64,000 nt of DNA, from assembly GCF_002798015.1 (NCBI RefSeq), contig NZ_PGTZ01000010.1, forward strand, positions 124,001 through 188,000. The letters run 5' to 3'. Shown piece by piece: positions 52,953 to 61,604 of the stretch. Source of the stretch: Luteimicrobium subarcticum (GTDB lineage Bacteria > Actinomycetota > Actinomycetes > Actinomycetales > Cellulomonadaceae). A program made the position numbers and the translations under genes. The stretch's first letter is position 1. Every line of letters begins with the position of its first letter. The notes under the pieces were generated by a model. That model did no database searches and had not been told where the DNA came from. It was given only the letters and a program-made list of their open reading frames with translations.

Positions 52953-53013
52953 TTTGATGACTGAGTCAGCGCTATCTTGCGGCTGGAATCATTGCTAGGT
53001 CTGTCACGCACAA

Positions 53014-53029
53014 CTGTGAACGTGTACAG
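53014..53029. promoter_or_regulatory. LacI-type operator 4 (CTGTGAACGTGTACAG)
   Basis: A 16-bp palindrome, 77 bp from operator 3 centre to centre, close to seven helical turns, which would suit looping. It is 91 bp upstream of the GH53 start. Confidence 0.78.
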
Positions 53030-53120
53030 TCGCCTCCAGCCCGACGAGGACGTCGGCCCTCCGTGGCCCGCCCGCCCGGCGCGTTCGAACGACGACGATC
53101 GACGTGACGAAAGGTCCCCC

Positions 53121-55370
53121 ATGCAGCTCTCGTACCGACCGAGGCGCCGCCGCCTCGTCGCGACGGCCACGCTCACCGCGATCGGCCTCCTCGCCCCCGC
53201 GTCCGCCGCCTGGGCCGGCCCGCACGGCTCCGGCAGCACGGGGAGCACCCACGGCACAGGCAGCACGGGCCCGGTGCGCGCCGGGGTCACCGTCCGGCAG
53301 GTCACCGGCCTCCCCGCCGACTTCTCGACGGGCGTCGACGTGTCGACGGTCCTGTCCGAGGAGGAGAGCGGCGTCGTCTTCCACGACGCCCGCGGCAAGA
53401 GGGCCGACCTGTTCACCGTGCTCAAGGAGTCGGGCGTCAACGACGTCCGCATCCGGATCTGGAACGACCCGAGCGACGGGTCCGGCCACGGCTACGGCGC
53501 CGGGAACGTCGACGTCGCCCGGGCGAAGGAGATCGGCGAGCGCGCGACCGCCGCCGGCATGAAGGTGCTGCTCGACTTCCACTACTCCGACTTCTGGGCC
53601 GACCCCAGCAAGCAGCAGGCGCCCAAGGCCTGGGCCGGGTACACCGTCGACCAGACCGTCGCCGCGGTGACGTCCTTCACCACCACGACGCTCCAGGACT
53701 TCAAGGCCGCCGGCGTGGACGTCGGCATGGTCCAGGTCGGGAACGAGACGAACAACGGCGTCGCGGGTGTCACCGGCATGGCGGACATGTCGCGCGTGTT
53801 CTCCGCGGGCAGCGCCGCGGTGCGGGCCGTCCTCCCGGACGCGCTGGTGGCCGTCCACTTCACCGACCCGGAGAACGGGTACGCGACCATCGCCGCCCAG
53901 CTCGACGAGTACGGCGTCGACTACGACGTCTTCGCGAGCTCGTACTACCCGTACTGGCACGGCTCGCTCGCGAACCTCACCGCGCAGCTCAAGGCCGTCG
54001 CGGACACCTACGGAAAGAAGGTCATGGTCGCCGAGACGTCCTGGGCGTACACGCTCGCCGACGGTGACGGCGAGCCGAACACCATCGCGTCCGCGAGCGT
54101 CGCGACGCAGTACCCCGTGAGCGTCCAGGGGCAGGCGACCGAGGTGCACGACGTCGTCCAGGCCGTGCACGACGTCGGCGCCGCCGGCATCGGCGTCTTC
54201 TACTGGGAGCCCGCGTGGATCCCCGTGGGCCCGGCCAGCACCCTCGCCGCCAACCAGCAGAAGTGGACAGCCTTCGGGTCGGGCTGGGCGACCGCGGCCG
54301 CGAGCGCCTACGACAAGGACGCGGCCGGCGTCGCCGCGGGCACCGACCCGGGCGGCTCGGGCTGGGACAACCAGGCGATGTTCGACGCGTCGGGGTACCC
54401 GCTCGCGTCTCTCAAGGTGTTCTCGTACGTGCGCACGGGCTCCGTCGCGCCCCTGGCCGTCTACTCCGTCGCGCCGGTCGACCTCGCGCTCGCGGTCGGC
54501 GACCCCGTGCAGCTGCCCAGGACCCTCGCCGTGACGTACAACGACGGCCGTGCGGTCCGCGAGCGGGTCTCCTGGGCGGACGTCCTCGACGACGTCTCCG
54601 GCGCGGGGACCTACAGCATCCCGGGGACCGTGACGACGCACACCGCACGCGGGACCGTCCCCTTGTCCGTGACGGCGACCGTGACGGTCCGGGCGGTGGA
54701 CCACGTGGTCGACGGCAGCTTCGAGTCGGGGTCCTCGGCCTGGACCGTCACGGGCACGGGCGCCTCGATCAAGGCCACCGGCGACGCGTCCGACGGCACG
54801 ACCGCCCTCGCGTTCTGGCTCGACACCCCGTTCTCGTTCACCGGCAGCCAGACGATCAGCGGGCTCGCGCCCGGCGCGTACACCCTGACGTCGACCGGCC
54901 AGGGCGGCGCGCTCGGCACCGGAGACACCGTCGACCTGTTCGCGACGACGTCCGCGGGCACCGTCACCGCGCCCTACGGCCTGACGGCCTGGTCGGAGCT
55001 CCACACCCCGACGCTGCAGGTCACGGTCCCTGCCGACGGCACGGTCACGATCGGCGCCCGCGGGACCCTGTCGTCGGGGGCGTGGGGCGCGCTCGACGAC
55101 TTCCGGCTCGTCGCGACGACGACGCCCGTCGACACGAGCGCGCTCCGGGCGCTCGTGGCGCGCGCCGCGGCCGTCGACCGGTCCCGGTACACGGCCCGCT
55201 CGCTCGCCACGCTCGACGCCGCGGTGACGGGCGCCGACGTGACCCTCGGCGCGACCGCACCCGCGCCCGCCGTGCTGTCCCGGGTGACCCGTGCCCTCCG
55301 GACGGCGCTGGACGGCCTCACGAAGGTCGCACCCGTCCACCGCGGACCGGGCGCGAGCCACCAGCGGTAG
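53121..55370 (+). CDS. Secreted arabinogalactan endo-beta-1,4-galactanase, GH53 family
   Basis: A 749-residue exported enzyme that cuts the beta-1,4-galactan side chains of pectin. Signal peptide about residues 1-32. The GH53 barrel has the acid/base Glu209 ('QVGNETNNG') and nucleophile Glu305 ('VMVAETSWAY'); 'GVDVSTVLSEEESGV' and 'DVRIRIWNDP' are typical. Next come a Big_4-like bacterial Ig region (about 455-530), a CBM61-like jelly-roll (about 535-665, 'VDGSFESGSSAWTVTG'), which binds galactan in relatives, and a FIVAR-type helical end (about 670-740). No LPxTG anchor. Two LacI-type operators lie upstream, tying it to the importer and GH42. Confidence 0.94.
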   Translation: MQLSYRPRRRRLVATATLTAIGLLAPASAAWAGPHGSGSTGSTHGTGSTGPVRAGVTVRQVTGLPADFSTGVDVSTVLSEEESGVVFHDARGKRADLFTVLKESGVNDVRIRIWNDPSDGSGHGYGAGNVDVARAKEIGERATAAGMKVLLDFHYSDFWADPSKQQAPKAWAGYTVDQTVAAVTSFTTTTLQDFKAAGVDVGMVQVGNETNNGVAGVTGMADMSRVFSAGSAAVRAVLPDALVAVHFTDPENGYATIAAQLDEYGVDYDVFASSYYPYWHGSLANLTAQLKAVADTYGKKVMVAETSWAYTLADGDGEPNTIASASVATQYPVSVQGQATEVHDVVQAVHDVGAAGIGVFYWEPAWIPVGPASTLAANQQKWTAFGSGWATAAASAYDKDAAGVAAGTDPGGSGWDNQAMFDASGYPLASLKVFSYVRTGSVAPLAVYSVAPVDLALAVGDPVQLPRTLAVTYNDGRAVRERVSWADVLDDVSGAGTYSIPGTVTTHTARGTVPLSVTATVTVRAVDHVVDGSFESGSSAWTVTGTGASIKATGDASDGTTALAFWLDTPFSFTGSQTISGLAPGAYTLTSTGQGGALGTGDTVDLFATTSAGTVTAPYGLTAWSELHTPTLQVTVPADGTVTIGARGTLSSGAWGALDDFRLVATTTPVDTSALRALVARAAAVDRSRYTARSLATLDAAVTGADVTLGATAPAPAVLSRVTRALRTALDGLTKVAPVHRGPGASHQR

Positions 55371-55410
55371 GCGGCGGGGACCGGTCGGGGGCAGGCAGGG
55401 GCTGGGCGCG

Positions 55411-56193
55411 CTACGCGACGAGCTCGCGCAGCGCGCCCAGCAGGGCCTCGGGGGTCTCGATCTGCGGCACGTGCCCCGTGCGCTCGAGCAGGACGAACCG
55501 GGCGCCCGGGATGGCAGCGGCGAAGGCGCGTCCGTAGTCCGGGTCCGCGATCCGGTCGGCCTCGCCCCAGACCACGAGCGCGGGGACGTCGACCGAGGAC
55601 AGCCGTGCGAGCAGCCCGGGGTCGGTCATGCCGCCGCCGTAGACGGCGAGCGCGGCGCGGTTGCCGAGCAGGACGTCCCGTGCCGCGGGCGGGAGCGTCG
55701 ACGGGTCCGGGATCACGGCCTTCGACGGGTCGTGGTAGCTGTGCGCGGCGACCTCGGCCGGGGTGAGGGCGAAGAAGTCGGCGACGGGGTGCCCCGGGAC
55801 GTCGATGCCGACGGCGTCGACGACCGCGATCCGTCCGACGCGGGGCGAGCGGCGCAGTGCCAGCTCGGCGGCGACCCAGCCGCCGACCGAGTTGCCGATC
55901 ACCGTCACATCGTCGAGGTCGAGGGCGTCGAGCAGGCCGGCGTACAGCTCGGCGAGCCCGTGGACCGTGGACAGCGCCGCGGGGCGGGGGGTGCCGTCGA
56001 AGCCAGGGTGGACAGGGGTGATGACGTGGGTTCCGGTGCGTGTGGCGAGCAGGTCGGCGAACGCGGAGACGGATGCCGGGCCGGCTCCGCCGTGCAGGAG
56101 CAGCGTCGCGCGCCCGCTGCCGCGCTCGGCGATCGTGATCGGAACCGGTCCGGCGGAGGTCGTCACGGTGAGAGTGGAGTCGGCGCTCGGCAT
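55411..56193 (-). CDS. Alpha/beta-hydrolase
   Basis: A 260-residue hydrolase with the oxyanion 'LLLHGGAGP', nucleophile elbow 'VIGNSVGGW' (Ser), acid 'VVWGEADRI' (Asp) and catalytic His in 'LLERTGHVPQIE'. Similar proteins include esterases and C-C hydrolases; the substrate is unknown. It is divergent from the MarR gene with an AT-rich palindrome between, so it is probably controlled by that regulator. It ends 40 bp from the convergent GH53 gene. Confidence 0.92.
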   Translation of the reverse strand: MPSADSTLTVTTSAGPVPITIAERGSGRATLLLHGGAGPASVSAFADLLATRTGTHVITPVHPGFDGTPRPAALSTVHGLAELYAGLLDALDLDDVTVIGNSVGGWVAAELALRRSPRVGRIAVVDAVGIDVPGHPVADFFALTPAEVAAHSYHDPSKAVIPDPSTLPPAARDVLLGNRAALAVYGGGMTDPGLLARLSSVDVPALVVWGEADRIADPDYGRAFAAAIPGARFVLLERTGHVPQIETPEALLGALRELVA

Positions 56194-56207
56194 GCCATGA
56201 CCCTATC

Positions 56208-56233
56208 TCAACATGCTGATATAAACATCTTGA
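56208..56233. promoter_or_regulatory. AT-rich imperfect palindrome, probable MarR operator
   Basis: The arms begin TCAACATG and end CATCTTGA around a TGATATAA-type centre. It is the most AT-rich stretch nearby, 23 bp upstream of the MarR start and 14 bp upstream of the hydrolase start. Confidence 0.7.
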
Positions 56234-56256
56234 CCTGAGGGTCTTAGGATGGCGGG

Positions 56257-56685
56257 ATGGCTCTGACCACCCAGCAGCTCGGGCAGGCGGTGAAGCGTCT
56301 GCAGACCAAGCATCACCGCGCCGGCAACGAGGCGCTCCGACCCCTGGACATCTCGATCGTGCAGTGGGACGCGCTGCGCCACCTCCACGCGCACCCCGGC
56401 GCGTCCCTGCACGACCTCGCCGTGCTGACCTTCCAGACCGACCAGGCGTTCGGCACGCTCGCGCACCGGATGGAGGCGCGCGGGCTCATCCGTCGCACGA
56501 TCGGGTCAGGCCGGGCGATCCGCCCCGAGCTCACCCCCGAGGGCGAGCGCGTGCTCGCCGCCGGCACCCAGGTGATGGACGGCGTGCTGCGGGCATCCTT
56601 CGAGCGCCTCACCCCGAGCGAACGGGCCGCCTTCGGCGACATGCTCAGCCGCCTGGTCGACGACGCACCCGGCGCGGCGCTCTGA
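56257..56685 (+). CDS. MarR-family transcriptional regulator
   Basis: A 142-residue winged-helix regulator: dimer helix 1 ('LGQAVKRLQTKHHRAGNEAL'), 'SIVQWDALRHLHAHPGASLHDLAVLTFQTDQAFGTLAHRMEARGLI' (in parts) forms the recognition helix and start of the wing, and 'ELTPEGERVLA' follows. It most likely represses the divergent hydrolase gene and itself; the ligand is unknown. Confidence 0.92.
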   Translation: MALTTQQLGQAVKRLQTKHHRAGNEALRPLDISIVQWDALRHLHAHPGASLHDLAVLTFQTDQAFGTLAHRMEARGLIRRTIGSGRAIRPELTPEGERVLAAGTQVMDGVLRASFERLTPSERAAFGDMLSRLVDDAPGAAL

Positions 56686-56718
56686 TCCTCGGCGCCGCCG
56701 GAAGCGTCAACCGCCGGC

Positions 56719-57075
56719 TCAGTCGCCCGGCCACTCCCCCGTCCAGCGCTGGAACACCCGCGCGCCCGCGCGGTCGATGCTCGCCTTGACGACGGCGTAG
56801 ATCGCGCCCTGCAGGGCGGCCCCGATGAGGATCTCGCGCAGCCGGTACTCGGACTGGAGGGCGGTCGGCGGGTCCTGGCGGTCGCCGGGCGTCGCCTTCT
56901 TGTACACGGCACGGAACACGCGCGCCGCGACGAGACCGCCCACGACGGACGACGCGATCCCGAACGGCTTGTAGAGGATCTTCGCGGCGCGGCGGGCGTC
57001 CGGCGAGGACTGCGGGATCTCCTGCACGTCGTCGGCGTCCGCCCGCGTCTCGGTGTCCTGGGTCTCGCTGCTCAT
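56719..57075 (-). CDS. DUF4235 family membrane protein
   Basis: A 118-residue protein with two helices: 'ILYKPFGIASSVVGGLVAARVFRAVY' (in parts) and 'EILIGAALQGAIYAVVKASIDRAGARVFQRWTG' (in parts), the DUF4235 signature. The N-terminal ~28 residues are acidic. Function unknown. It runs the same way as the thi genes but lies after them; the 3' neighbour is the convergent MarR gene. Confidence 0.9.
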   Translation of the reverse strand: MSSETQDTETRADADDVQEIPQSSPDARRAAKILYKPFGIASSVVGGLVAARVFRAVYKKATPGDRQDPPTALQSEYRLREILIGAALQGAIYAVVKASIDRAGARVFQRWTGEWPGD

Positions 57076-57084
57076 GGACCGAAA

Positions 57085-58203
57085 CTAGCCCCGGCCATCG
57101 GCCGCCGCGCGGGCTGGGAGGCCCGGGGCACGCTCCGGGTCGGGCACCACGGTGCAGAGGTCGCGGTCGAGCGTCACGCGGACGTCCGCGCCGAGCGTCG
57201 CGGCACCCGCCGGGTCGACCGCGACGACCCGCTGGAGCCCGGCCGGCCCGTCGAGGTCGACCGTCGCGCGCGCGGTCCCGCCCCGGAACACCACCTCGGC
57301 GACCGTCCCCGGCCACACCCCGTCAGGCGTCGGACGCGCGCCCGGCGCCACGACCCGCAGGCCGTCCGGGCCGACCGCGAGGAGCCCGTCGTCGGCCGGC
57401 CAGAACGCCTGGTACCCGAGGAAGGACGCGACCTCCCGGCTGCCCGGCTCGCGCCACAGCGCCTCCGGGGTCGCGACGCGCAGCAGACGTCCGCCGCCCA
57501 TGACGGCGACCCGGTCGGCGACGGTGAACGCCTCGTCCTGGTCGTGCGTCACGAAGACGGCCGTGGTGCCCGTCGCGTGCAGGACGGCGCGGACGTCCGC
57601 GGCGAGCCGCTCGCGCAGCCCGCGGTCGAGCGCGGACAGCGGCTCGTCGAGCAGCAGCAGGCGGGGGCGCGGCGCGAGCGCCCGGGCGAGGGCGACACGC
57701 TGCCGCTCGCCGCCCGACAGGGTCGCGACCGCCCGGTCGCCGTACCCGGCGAGGCCGACGAGCTCGAGCAGCTCGGCCACCCGGCCGTCGCGCTCCGCGC
57801 GCGACACGCGGCCGCCACCCGCGGGTCCGTCACCGCCCGACCCGCCGCGCGACCGCAGCCCGTACGCCACGTTCCCCGCGACGGTCCGGTGCGGGAAGAG
57901 CTGGCCGTCCTGGAACATCAGGCCGAACCCGCGGCGGTGGACCGGGACGCCGTCCAGGTCGTCGCCGCCCCAGGCCACCCGTCCCGACGCGACCGGCTCG
58001 AGCCCCGCGACCGCACGCAGCAGGCTCGACTTGCCGCAGCCCGACGGGCCGAGCAGCGCGAGCGTCTCGCCGCGGGCGACGTCGAGGGTCACGCCGTCGA
58101 CGGCCTGCACCGCCTGCCGGGACCCGGTGTCGTACCGGACGACGAGGTCCTGCACCTCGAGGGCGCCCGCGCCCGGGGTCGCGCGGGGGGTCGTCGGGCT
58201 CAC
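57085..58203 (-). CDS. thiQ: Thiamine ABC transporter ATP-binding protein
   Basis: A 372-residue ATPase: Walker A 'LLGPSGCGKSSLL', Q loop 'MFQDGQLFPHRTV', signature 'LSGGERQRVALARAL', Walker B 'LLLLDEPLSALD' and the switch His in 'VTHDQDEAF'. A TOBE-like C-terminal region is present, making it longer than E. coli ThiQ. There is a Gly-rich insertion before the signature. The GTG start overlaps the permease stop (GTGA). It is the third gene of a riboswitch-controlled operon. Confidence 0.9.
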   Translation of the reverse strand: MSPTTPRATPGAGALEVQDLVVRYDTGSRQAVQAVDGVTLDVARGETLALLGPSGCGKSSLLRAVAGLEPVASGRVAWGGDDLDGVPVHRRGFGLMFQDGQLFPHRTVAGNVAYGLRSRGGSGGDGPAGGGRVSRAERDGRVAELLELVGLAGYGDRAVATLSGGERQRVALARALAPRPRLLLLDEPLSALDRGLRERLAADVRAVLHATGTTAVFVTHDQDEAFTVADRVAVMGGGRLLRVATPEALWREPGSREVASFLGYQAFWPADDGLLAVGPDGLRVVAPGARPTPDGVWPGTVAEVVFRGGTARATVDLDGPAGLQRVVAVDPAGAATLGADVRVTLDRDLCTVVPDPERAPGLPARAAADGRG

Positions 58204-59906
58204 AGCTCGCCTCCTTGCCGCTCGCCGCGGAGCTGCTCGGCGAGCAGCATCACCGCCGCCGTCAGCGCGGCGAGCACGCACGACGCCGCGAGCGCCATGC
58301 CGTAGTTCCCTGCACCGGGCCGGCCGATCAGGGTGAAGATCGCGACGGGGAGGGTCGGGGCGTCCGGTCGCGCGAGGAACGACGTGGCCCCGAACTCGCC
58401 GAGGCTGGCCGCGAACGCGAACCCGATCGCCAGGCCGAGGGACCGCGCCGCGAGGGGGGCGTCGACCGTGCGCAGGACGCGTCCGGGTGCCGCGCCGAGA
58501 GTGCTCGCAGCCTCCCGCAGCCGGGGGTCGATCGCACGCAGGACGGGCAGCACCGACCGCACGACGAGCGGGATCGCGACGACGGCCTGCGCGATCGGGA
58601 CGAGGGCCCCGGACGTGCGCAGGTCGATCGGGATCCCGAGGGGCCGGTCGAGCGTCACGAGGAACCCGAACCCGACGGTCACGGCGGACACGCCGAGCGG
58701 CAGCATGAAGACGGCGTCGAGGGCGCCGACCGCACGCCGGCCGAGGCGCCGGCGAGGGCGGCGCGACACCACGAGGGCGACCAGCCCGCCGACGACGACG
58801 GCGATGGCTGCGGCGACCGACGCCGTCCGCAGCGAGTTCCCGGCCGCCTCCCACACCGTGACGGAGAGCGCGCCGCGGTCGCCGACCGTGCCGAGGGCGC
58901 GGTAGCTCGCGAGCGACCAGGCACCGTCGACCCGCAGCGAGCGCACCACGAGGTTCACGAGCGGGACGAGCAGCAGCACCACGACGACGAGCGCGGTGAC
59001 GAGCGCGGGCACGAGGTCGCCGCCCCACGGCGACCGGGTGCCGTCGGCTGCGCGGTGCCACAGGCGCAGGCGGCGGTCGTCGACCGGGCGGTCGGACGCG
59101 AGGCTCAGCGCCCGCTCCCGCCGGCTGCGCGCCCGCCCGGCGACGACGAGCACCGCGCTCACGACGACGAGCTGGACCACCGACAGCACCGACGCCGTCC
59201 GCAGGTCCAGGAACTGCGTGGTCTGGATCCAGATCTCCGTCTCGATCGTGCCGTACTGGATGCCACCGAGGACGAGGACGACCCCGAACGCCGTCGCGCA
59301 GAACAGGAACACGATGCTGGCGGCGCTCGCGATCGCGGGGCCGAGCGCCGGGAGCGTCACGGTCCGGAAGGCGCGCCAGGGCGACGCACCGAGGGCGCGG
59401 GCGGCCTGCTCGGCGCGCGGGTCGAGCCGCTCCCACAACCCGCCGACCGTCCGCACGACGACCGTGTAGTTGAAGAACACGAGCGCGAGGACGATCGCGG
59501 CGAACGTGCCGTCGAGGTGCAGGAACCCGAGAGGGCCGCCGTCGACGAGCAGCGACCGGAACGCGACGCCCACGACCACGGTGGGCAGCACGAACGGGAC
59601 GGTCACGACGGCGCGCGCGAGGCCGCGCCCGCGCCAGCGGCACCGGAACAGCACGTACGCGCCCGGCACCCCGAGCAGCACCGAGACCGCCGTCCCGAGA
59701 GTGGCCTGCAGCAAGGTGAGCCCGACGATCCGCCACGTGCGGGCGGCGGAGAACACGTCGGCGAACCCGGACAGGTCGACGTGCCCGTCGACGACGAACC
59801 CCTTGCCGACCAGCGTCGCCACGGGCCACGCGAAGAACACGCCGAGGAACGCGAGCGGCACGACGACCGCCACCCCCCAGAGCGCGACCCGTGGAGCAGA
59901 CCTCAC
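58200..59906 (-). CDS. thiP: Thiamine ABC transporter permease (fused, ThiP type)
   Basis: A 568-residue permease with about 12 helices in two homologous halves, each with an EAA loop ('AEQAARALGASPWRAFRTVTLPAL', and 'LREAASTLGAAPGRVLRTVDAPL', each in part). This is the two-domain layout of ThiP and related iron permeases. The GTG start overlaps the thiB stop as GTGA and the stop overlaps thiQ. Confidence 0.9.
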   Translation of the reverse strand: MRSAPRVALWGVAVVVPLAFLGVFFAWPVATLVGKGFVVDGHVDLSGFADVFSAARTWRIVGLTLLQATLGTAVSVLLGVPGAYVLFRCRWRGRGLARAVVTVPFVLPTVVVGVAFRSLLVDGGPLGFLHLDGTFAAIVLALVFFNYTVVVRTVGGLWERLDPRAEQAARALGASPWRAFRTVTLPALGPAIASAASIVFLFCATAFGVVLVLGGIQYGTIETEIWIQTTQFLDLRTASVLSVVQLVVVSAVLVVAGRARSRRERALSLASDRPVDDRRLRLWHRAADGTRSPWGGDLVPALVTALVVVVLLLVPLVNLVVRSLRVDGAWSLASYRALGTVGDRGALSVTVWEAAGNSLRTASVAAAIAVVVGGLVALVVSRRPRRRLGRRAVGALDAVFMLPLGVSAVTVGFGFLVTLDRPLGIPIDLRTSGALVPIAQAVVAIPLVVRSVLPVLRAIDPRLREAASTLGAAPGRVLRTVDAPLAARSLGLAIGFAFAASLGEFGATSFLARPDAPTLPVAIFTLIGRPGAGNYGMALAASCVLAALTAAVMLLAEQLRGERQGGEL

Positions 59907-61012
59907 CCGACGACCGCCCCCGTCCACTCCTGGATCCACTCCGCCCGGTGCGTCGTGATGTCGTCGGGGTCGACGACCCACGGCTTGTCGGCCAGCGGCG
60001 CGAACTTCTCCCACGCGGTGGGCAGCGTCGCGTCGGGGCTCACGGGGTACATGTACATCTGGTCGGCGATGGTGCTCTGGTACTCGGGCGAGAGCAGGAA
60101 GTCCACGACCTTCTGCGCGGCGCCCGGGTTCTTGGCGCCGGCGAGGACGCCGGCGTACTCGACCTGACGGAAGCAGGTGTCGAGGAGCGCACCCGTGGTG
60201 GTGGACGACTCGTCCTTGCTCAGCGTGTACGCGGGGGACGACGAGTACGACAGGACGACGGGCCGGGGGCCCTTGCCGTCGGCGCCCGAGAAGTCGGTGT
60301 AGTAGGCGTCCTCCCAGCCCTGGTCGACCTTGAGCCCGTTGGCCTTGAGGGACTTCCACCAGTCGAGGTAGCCGTCCTCGCCCTTCGCGGCGACGGTGGC
60401 GAGGAGGAACGCGAGACCGGGCGACGACGTGGCCGGGTTCTCGACGACCGTGAGGTCCTTGTACTCGGGCTTGAGGAGGTCGTCGAGCGTCGTCGGCTCG
60501 GCGAGCTTCTTCGTCGTGAACCAGGTGTGGTCGACGTTGAGGCACACGTCGCCGTAGTCGATGGGGGTGAGCTGGTCGGTCGCGCCGCCGTGGTGCGTAC
60601 CCACGAGGTACTGCTCGGCGTCCTTCGGGAGGGCCGGGGACCGGTAGTCGGCGAGCACGCCGGCCTCCATCGCCCGGGTCGCGAACGTGTTGTCGATGCC
60701 GAACACGGCGTCGCCGAGGGGCGCGTCCTTGGTGAGGACGAGCTGGTTGGTCAGCTGCCCGGCGTCGCCCTGCTTGACGATCTTGACGGTGATGCCGCTC
60801 TTCTTCTCGAACGCGGCCAGCTGGGCCTTGTCGATGCTGAACGAGTCGTGCGTGACGAGGGTGACGGGCCCGGTGGCCGCGACGGCGCCCGTGCCGGTGG
60901 GCGACGGCGACGCGTCGCCGTCCGAGGTGCAGCCGGCGAGCGCGAGGGCCCCGGCGACGGTGAGGGCGAGTGCTGTGAGCGTCTTCGCTCTGCCGGTCGC
61001 CCGGCCGGTCAT
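59903..61012 (-). CDS. thiB: Thiamine-binding lipoprotein of the ABC importer
   Basis: A 369-residue solute-binding protein with a lipobox ('ALALAGC'). Family motifs typical of ThiB are 'VTLVTHDSFSI', 'GDAGQLTNQLVLTKDAPLGD', 'VFGIDNTFATRAMEAGVL' and 'PIDYGDVCLNVD'. The ATG at 61012 gives a normal lipoprotein signal. It is the first gene after the TPP riboswitch, which supports thiamine or a precursor as ligand. Confidence 0.93.
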   Translation of the reverse strand: MTGRATGRAKTLTALALTVAGALALAGCTSDGDASPSPTGTGAVAATGPVTLVTHDSFSIDKAQLAAFEKKSGITVKIVKQGDAGQLTNQLVLTKDAPLGDAVFGIDNTFATRAMEAGVLADYRSPALPKDAEQYLVGTHHGGATDQLTPIDYGDVCLNVDHTWFTTKKLAEPTTLDDLLKPEYKDLTVVENPATSSPGLAFLLATVAAKGEDGYLDWWKSLKANGLKVDQGWEDAYYTDFSGADGKGPRPVVLSYSSSPAYTLSKDESSTTTGALLDTCFRQVEYAGVLAGAKNPGAAQKVVDFLLSPEYQSTIADQMYMYPVSPDATLPTAWEKFAPLADKPWVVDPDDITTHRAEWIQEWTGAVVG

Positions 61013-61099
61013 GTTCTGCAACGTGTCCTCCGCATGGTGCTGTGGAGGGGTCCGCCGTGACGGCCCCCGGGCAGCACCCGGTGGTGTCACGACGGATGA

Positions 61100-61208
61100 G
61101 AATCCCGACTTCCTCCACCGGTGCTAACCGGATCAGGTTCGAGGGTCTGCGGTGGTCCGCACTCTCAGCGCCCGCCGGGCCTCGTGGCTCGACGACGCTC
61201 CCCTGTCG
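61100..61208 (-). ncRNA. TPP riboswitch (THI element) upstream of thiBPQ
   Basis: Read on the minus strand, the region has the two conserved parts of the thiamine-pyrophosphate aptamer: 'AGGGGAGC' and 'GCTGAGAGTGCGG' in the pyrimidine-sensing side, then 'GAACCTGATCCGGTTAGCAC' with 'CGG' and 'GGAGGAAGT' closing the aptamer. It ends about 90 bp before the thiB ATG. Bound TPP should switch off expression of the importer. The outer limits are approximate. Confidence 0.92.
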
Positions 61209-61301
61209 TTCGGTCCCAGCCTACCGCCGGGTCGCGCGCGGGCGGGACGCGCGGGCTAGGTTGGTGGGGTCCCTGCCGACCGCACGACCGAGGAGCTCCC
61301 C

Positions 61302-61562
61302 GTGGCCGAGAAGCCCGACATCACGACGCAGGTGCTGACGACCGTCCTGTCGGCGGCGGCCGGGTGGGCGGCGCAGAAGATCGTCCGTTCGGTGTGGTCG
61401 CGCAGCGGCATGAAGGCCCCGCGCAACGCGACCGACACGGAGGTCACGGCGGCGGCGGCGATCCTGTTCGCGGCGCTCGCGGCGGCGGTGGGTGCGGCGG
61501 CTCAGCGCGCGGCGACGCAGGGCGCCGGGGTCGCGGCACGGCGCCTCAAGCGCGGCCACTAA
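61302..61562 (+). CDS. DUF4235-like small membrane protein
   Basis: An 86-residue protein with two hydrophobic segments, 'VLTTVLSAAAGWAAQKIVRSVW' (in part) and 'AAAAILFAALAAAVGAAAQRA', and a basic end. Layout and the W-x-R/P-R-N-A-T-D pattern match DUF4235, as in the protein at 56719, but the sequence is divergent. GTG start with AGGAG upstream. It precedes pip by 42 bp. Function unknown. Confidence 0.75.
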   Translation: MAEKPDITTQVLTTVLSAAAGWAAQKIVRSVWSRSGMKAPRNATDTEVTAAAAILFAALAAAVGAAAQRAATQGAGVAARRLKRGH

Positions 61563-61604
61563 GGTTCTCCCTGCAGGCCTGGCAGAGCAGATGAGGACGG
61601 ACCG

